DNA from: UBA1731 sp964440985 | Lineage (GTDB): Bacteria; Verrucomicrobiota; Kiritimatiellia; RFP12; UBA1067 | Length of the DNA stretch: 64,000 nt | Reading direction: 5' to 3' | Assembly (NCBI GenBank): GCA_964440985.1 | Contig: CAYTWE010000002.1 | Location: 1 to 64,000 of the forward strand | Shown here: positions 61,349 through 64,000 of the stretch, piece by piece | Layout of the letters: every line of letters begins with the position of its first letter | Position numbering within the stretch: position 1 is the stretch's first letter | Notes under the pieces: model-generated | Told to the model about the DNA's origin: nothing | Database searches by the model: none | What the model saw: the letters and a program-made list of their open reading frames with translations, nothing else | Translations under genes and position numbers: made by a program

Positions 61349-61620
61349 TTGAACAGCGACTCCAGTATGTCCCTCATCACCCCGTTGTCGACGTTGGTGT
61401 AGGTCTTTCCGTTTGCGATCACGACGGGGCCGTTCGGACAGTTCCCCGTGCAGAGGCTGCCAGAAAGTTCACAGTCCACCTCGTCGCGAAGTCCACGCTC
61501 CTCAAGGTAGCTCTCGCAGTACTCAAGGTTCTTCTCGTTCCCCCTGGCAAAGCACGAGCTTCCCATGCAGATCACGATCTTCGGCTTCACACCGGCGTCA
61601 GTTGTTGCGTTTGGTTGCAT
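61345..61620 (-). CDS. Thioredoxin-like 2Fe-2S ferredoxin, first gene of the hydrogen-sensing operon
   Basis: The 91-residue protein has Cys pairs in KIVICMGSSCFARGN (near 18-23) and SLCTGNCPNGPVV (near 57-61), the NuoE/thioredoxin-like ferredoxin pattern. The ATG lies nine bases after a -10 box and has no Shine-Dalgarno. It is coupled to hydS by an ATGA overlap and probably relays electrons to or from HydS. Confidence 0.85.
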   Translation of the reverse strand: MQPNATTDAGVKPKIVICMGSSCFARGNEKNLEYCESYLEERGLRDEVDCELSGSLCTGNCPNGPVVIANGKTYTNVDNGVMRDILESLFK

Positions 61621-61629
61621 TTGTCCGCT

Positions 61630-61658
61630 ATTGTCTCAAATCCCGCACAGAAAGGCAA
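61630..61658 (-). promoter_or_regulatory. Promoter of the hydrogen-sensing operon, leaderless type
   Basis: Minus strand TTGCCT (61658-61653), 17-bp spacer, TGA-extended GACAAT (61635-61630), nine bases, ATG. The same -35 and spacing occur at 27537. The rest of the 161-base gap to xseA contains a T9 run on the minus strand (61752-61760) shortly after the xseA stop, a possible weak terminator tail without a strong stem. Confidence 0.65.
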
Positions 61659-61781
61659 GCACCAATCATGTCCCTGCAAATGGCAATATCCAATGGGTCG
61701 GCAAAAGAGAGGAAGGCCGAGGGATCGACAATCAGAAAGGCGCCGTTCACCAAAAAAAAACAACAACGTGTGCCGCTGCCG

Positions 61782-63077
61782 TCATTTGACGACACTTGCG
61801 ATTTCTCCGTCGAAAAGGCGCGTCACCAGCCCATCGCCCGGACGCACGTCGCGTACGCTTCGCACAATGCGTCCTGCGCCGTCAATTGTCAGGGAATACC
61901 CACGCTTGAGCGGATTGCCGGGATCGAGCAGGGCAAGCTTCGCCTGCTCGGCGGCAAGACGCTGTCCTGCCGCCGCAACGGCGGCGTTCATGGAGGATGC
62001 AAGCCGCTGATCCGCCTGAACGATGCGCGACTCGGATCTGAGCAGCGCCTCTTTGAGCGATGGGATGAGCCGACGGGAAAGGATGTCTATGCGGTTGCCT
62101 GTGCGTACGGAACAATCCTTGAGTGCGGCGGCAAGACGCATCGACAGATGATCCATCCTCTGCGCGAGCGTTTCACCCATGTGCAGCGGCGCACGTCTGA
62201 GGCGCGAAGCCAGATCCTCAACCTGCTTGAGAAGTTTCATCTTGTCCGGCACCGCAATCTCCGCAGCAATCGACGGCGTTCCGGCGCGAACGTCGGCGGC
62301 AAAGTCGCACAGCGTGAAATCCGTCTCATGTCCCACTGCGCTGACTGTCGGTATGCGCGAGGCTGACACCGCACGCACGACGCACTCTTCGTTGAACGGC
62401 CACAGATCCTCTATCGAACCGCCGCCGCGTCCCACTATCAGCAAATCCGGAACCCAGACAGACGAGCGGTTGAAGAACTCAATGCCCTCAACTATCTCCT
62501 CCTTCGCACCTGCCCCCTGCACCTTTACGGGATAGAGCCTTATCTCGACATTCGGAAAGCGCCGCGTAAGCACAGTGCACATGTCGTGTATGACAGCCCC
62601 GGCGGGCGACGTCACAATGGCAATCCTGTGCGGAAGAAACGGCAGCCGACGTTTGCGCGAACGGTCGAACAGCCCCTCCTTCTCCAACCGCTCCTTCAAC
62701 TCGTTGAACTTTGCCATCAAATCGCCCTCGCCGGCAATCTTTGCGGCCAGGACAACCAGCTGGTAGGTGCCGCGCGGCGCATAGACGTCAAGCCTGCCGT
62801 AGAGACAGACCTTTGCACCATCCTTGAGCCGCGACGCCGCCCTGCAACGTTCAATCGAACTGGCGAACATCACGCAGGAGATCTGCGCCTCGGCGTCCTT
62901 GAGCGTGAAGTACGCATGGCCGCTTGCGTAAAGTTTCCAGCCCGATATCTCGCCCTCAACGTATATCTTGTCAAATGGCTTGAAAAGCCCTTTTATGACG
63001 GCCGTAAGCTCGCTTACTCCGTATATCTTCCTGATGTCTGATCCTTCCGGCATATCAATCAGCGGCCGCAGACGCAA
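61782..63077 (-). CDS. xseA: Exodeoxyribonuclease VII large subunit
   Basis: The 431-residue DNase subunit has the N-terminal OB fold (VSELTAVIKGLF, YVEGEISGWKLYASGHAYFTLKD in part), and the catalytic region with TSPAGAVIHDM, RGGGSIEDLWPFNEE and SAVGHETDFTLCDFAADVRAGTPS (in parts). A coiled-coil follows (about 290-390). Start is TTG 63077 with GGAGG nine bases upstream, or ATG 63053 without one. xseB is not in the window. Confidence 0.95.
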   Translation of the reverse strand: MRLRPLIDMPEGSDIRKIYGVSELTAVIKGLFKPFDKIYVEGEISGWKLYASGHAYFTLKDAEAQISCVMFASSIERCRAASRLKDGAKVCLYGRLDVYAPRGTYQLVVLAAKIAGEGDLMAKFNELKERLEKEGLFDRSRKRRLPFLPHRIAIVTSPAGAVIHDMCTVLTRRFPNVEIRLYPVKVQGAGAKEEIVEGIEFFNRSSVWVPDLLIVGRGGGSIEDLWPFNEECVVRAVSASRIPTVSAVGHETDFTLCDFAADVRAGTPSIAAEIAVPDKMKLLKQVEDLASRLRRAPLHMGETLAQRMDHLSMRLAAALKDCSVRTGNRIDILSRRLIPSLKEALLRSESRIVQADQRLASSMNAAVAAAGQRLAAEQAKLALLDPGNPLKRGYSLTIDGAGRIVRSVRDVRPGDGLVTRLFDGEIASVVK

Positions 63078-63132
63078 TAAGTCATGCCTCCCTGCGTCGC
63101 GACACCCCTTTCGCAGTTATCCAAATGCCTTG

Positions 63133-63141
63133 ATTATACCA
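63133..63141 (-). promoter_or_regulatory. Extended -10 promoter of xseA
   Basis: Minus strand TGG-TATAAT (63141-63133), 55 bases before the TTG start; no good -35. Confidence 0.65.
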
Positions 63142-63148
63142 AAACCCA

Positions 63149-63177
63149 TTGACTTGGATTGCCGGATATTGTATAGT
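63149..63177 (+). promoter_or_regulatory. Promoter of tRNA-Arg
   Basis: TTGACT (63149-63154), 17-bp spacer, TATAGT (63172-63177), then a GC-rich discriminator. The tRNA starts about 66 bases after the expected start point. Confidence 0.75.
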
Positions 63178-63249
63178 ACGCCCCTGTTTTTTCCGCTCGG
63201 CGGCATAGGCTTGCTTCATGATGACGCACCTGCCCGCTGCGAATGGATT

Positions 63250-63326
63250 GCGACTGTAGCTCAATTGGATAGAGCGTTGGCCTCCGAAGCCGAAGGTTGC
63301 TGGTTCGATCCCAGTCAGTCGCACCA
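63250..63326 (+). tRNA. tRNA-Arg (anticodon CCG)
   Basis: The acceptor stem GCGACTG/CAGTCGC pairs perfectly; the D stem is GCTC/GAGC, the anticodon loop CTCCGAA gives CCG (reads CGG), and the T stem-loop has GGTTCGATCCC. Discriminator A and an encoded CCA follow. Length is 77 bases. Nothing clear lies between its end and the next gene (63408). Confidence 0.97.
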
Positions 63327-63407
63327 ATCACGATTCCATGTCGGCAGGACGCATTGCATCGGCTTGAAGCGCCTTTGAACGCAATGTTCGCACCCGTACC
63401 GCAAGAT

Positions 63408-64000
63408 TTACGGATCCCAGCTGAGATCAAGCCGCGATGATGCGCCGGACGGCACATGAAACGCCCGAGGCTGCACATTCGTCGTAACCCACAGGCCATC
63501 AAGCCTGAACGTCGTGAACCTCTGTCCATCCACACCCGTGAGCACAGACAGATCATCAGACGCTGGCCGTGTCACGCTGATGAACAACGGCGTCGACTGT
63601 CGCGTAAGATGCTCCACATCCACTGCGCGGGAAGTGTATGCAGCTCTTTGCCCGCCCTCAGGAGACATCACGCAGCGCCTGACGCCAAGCTCCGAGAGAG
63701 CCAGCGCGGACTGCGAATTGAATGCGTAGAGCGTCCAATCCGCCGTGACGTCCTCTATCCCCAAAGCCTTGAGCATCCTCAACCCTGCAAGATCCGCCGC
63801 CTCCCATTTGCGGAAGCCGGCGCGAAGCAAGGTCTTCACCCTTCCGCGAAGCCTGTTGAACGCATCCTCCCTCGTAAACACCGGAAGAGCAAGACGCGCA
63901 TCGACGCCATATCCTGAAACGTCGCCGTCATGTCCTATGGCGACTACGACCTCACTCCACAAGCCGTCAGGCACAGGCTGCCCAAGCCGAATCTTCACGA
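63408..64000 (-). CDS. Peptidase U32 family protein, C-terminal part (cut by window edge)
   Basis: About 197 residues are visible and the frame stays open at the right edge. NSQSALALSELGVRRCVMSPEGG matches, in pieces, the strand-turn (ALxELGxxRxVLSPE) of U32 peptidases, followed by TPLFISVTRP and FRLDGLWVTTNV, as in their C-terminal half. U32 proteins include collagenase-like proteases and enzymes of rRNA/tRNA hydroxylation; which applies cannot be told from this fragment. Confidence 0.7.
   Translation of the reverse strand, partial: VKIRLGQPVPDGLWSEVVVAIGHDGDVSGYGVDARLALPVFTREDAFNRLRGRVKTLLRAGFRKWEAADLAGLRMLKALGIEDVTADWTLYAFNSQSALALSELGVRRCVMSPEGGQRAAYTSRAVDVEHLTRQSTPLFISVTRPASDDLSVLTGVDGQRFTTFRLDGLWVTTNVQPRAFHVPSGASSRLDLSWDP

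Overview
The window is 64 kb of GC-rich bacterial DNA with almost no free space. It reads as a Gram-negative anaerobe that degrades glycans, most likely from the Planctomycetes-Verrucomicrobia-Chlamydiae group and plausibly Kiritimatiellota. That placement is inference from gene content: lpxA, an LptF/G permease, tolB, exported glycosidase-like proteins (GH78, GH42-like, DUF4091/GHL10, heparinase II/III), LamG and beta-helix surface proteins, an Asp-kinase-type Ser/Thr kinase, a PPi-type phosphofructokinase and [FeFe]-hydrogenases. There is no SusC/SusD pair. One 100-N assembly gap (51806-51905) sits beside transposon-end-like repeats, and a copy of one of these repeats lies at the left edge of the window.

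Layout. (1) 61-13528, minus strand: a glycan locus with a LamG surface protein, a two-module glycosidase, a Tat-exported FAD-oxidoreductase-like protein, a cytosolic FAD oxidoreductase, an esterase-lyase fusion and an autotransporter-like protein. (2) 13658-27525, minus: a long run lptF/G-lpxA-tolB-lepB-kinase-sugar porter-MBL hydrolase-exported protein-GH78-tsaD. (3) 27681-31818, minus: argF, pyrB, pfp, ispA. (4) 31928-38935, minus: NIF3 protein, short UDP-glucose dehydrogenase-like protein, heparinase, DUF4832 protein, EamA transporter, ispG. (5) 38990-40923: nagA, rpoZ, smpB. (6) 41234-51665: a plus-strand LamG/beta-helix protein convergent with a second glycan operon (beta-helix surface protein, CBM9 protein, GH42-like protein, unknown). 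(7) 52100-56693, plus: a phosphate module with a Pho-box-like operator, Na/Pi cotransporter, DUF2490 barrel, a 32-residue membrane peptide and PhoB/PhoR-like regulators. (8) 56683-61620, minus: a five-gene hydrogen-sensing operon (2Fe-2S protein, HydS-type sensory hydrogenase, PP2C phosphatase, second 2Fe-2S protein, [FeFe]-hydrogenase). (9) 61782-64000: xseA, tRNA-Arg(CCG) and the end of a U32 peptidase.

How it fits together. Glycan breakdown yields monosaccharides that would enter through the sugar porter and be fermented through pyrophosphate-linked glycolysis. Hydrogenases would dispose of electrons, with expression tuned by hydrogen through HydS and the phosphatase. The features most likely to be new are: a shared C-terminal IVIR tail on three unrelated exported proteins; four ten-base A tracts in promoters or early codons of the surface-glycan genes, which look like phase-variable switches; several SD-less genes whose ATG lies 8-11 bases after a strong -10 box (leaderless transcripts); and a recurrent TAnAATCYGC promoter-discriminator motif.
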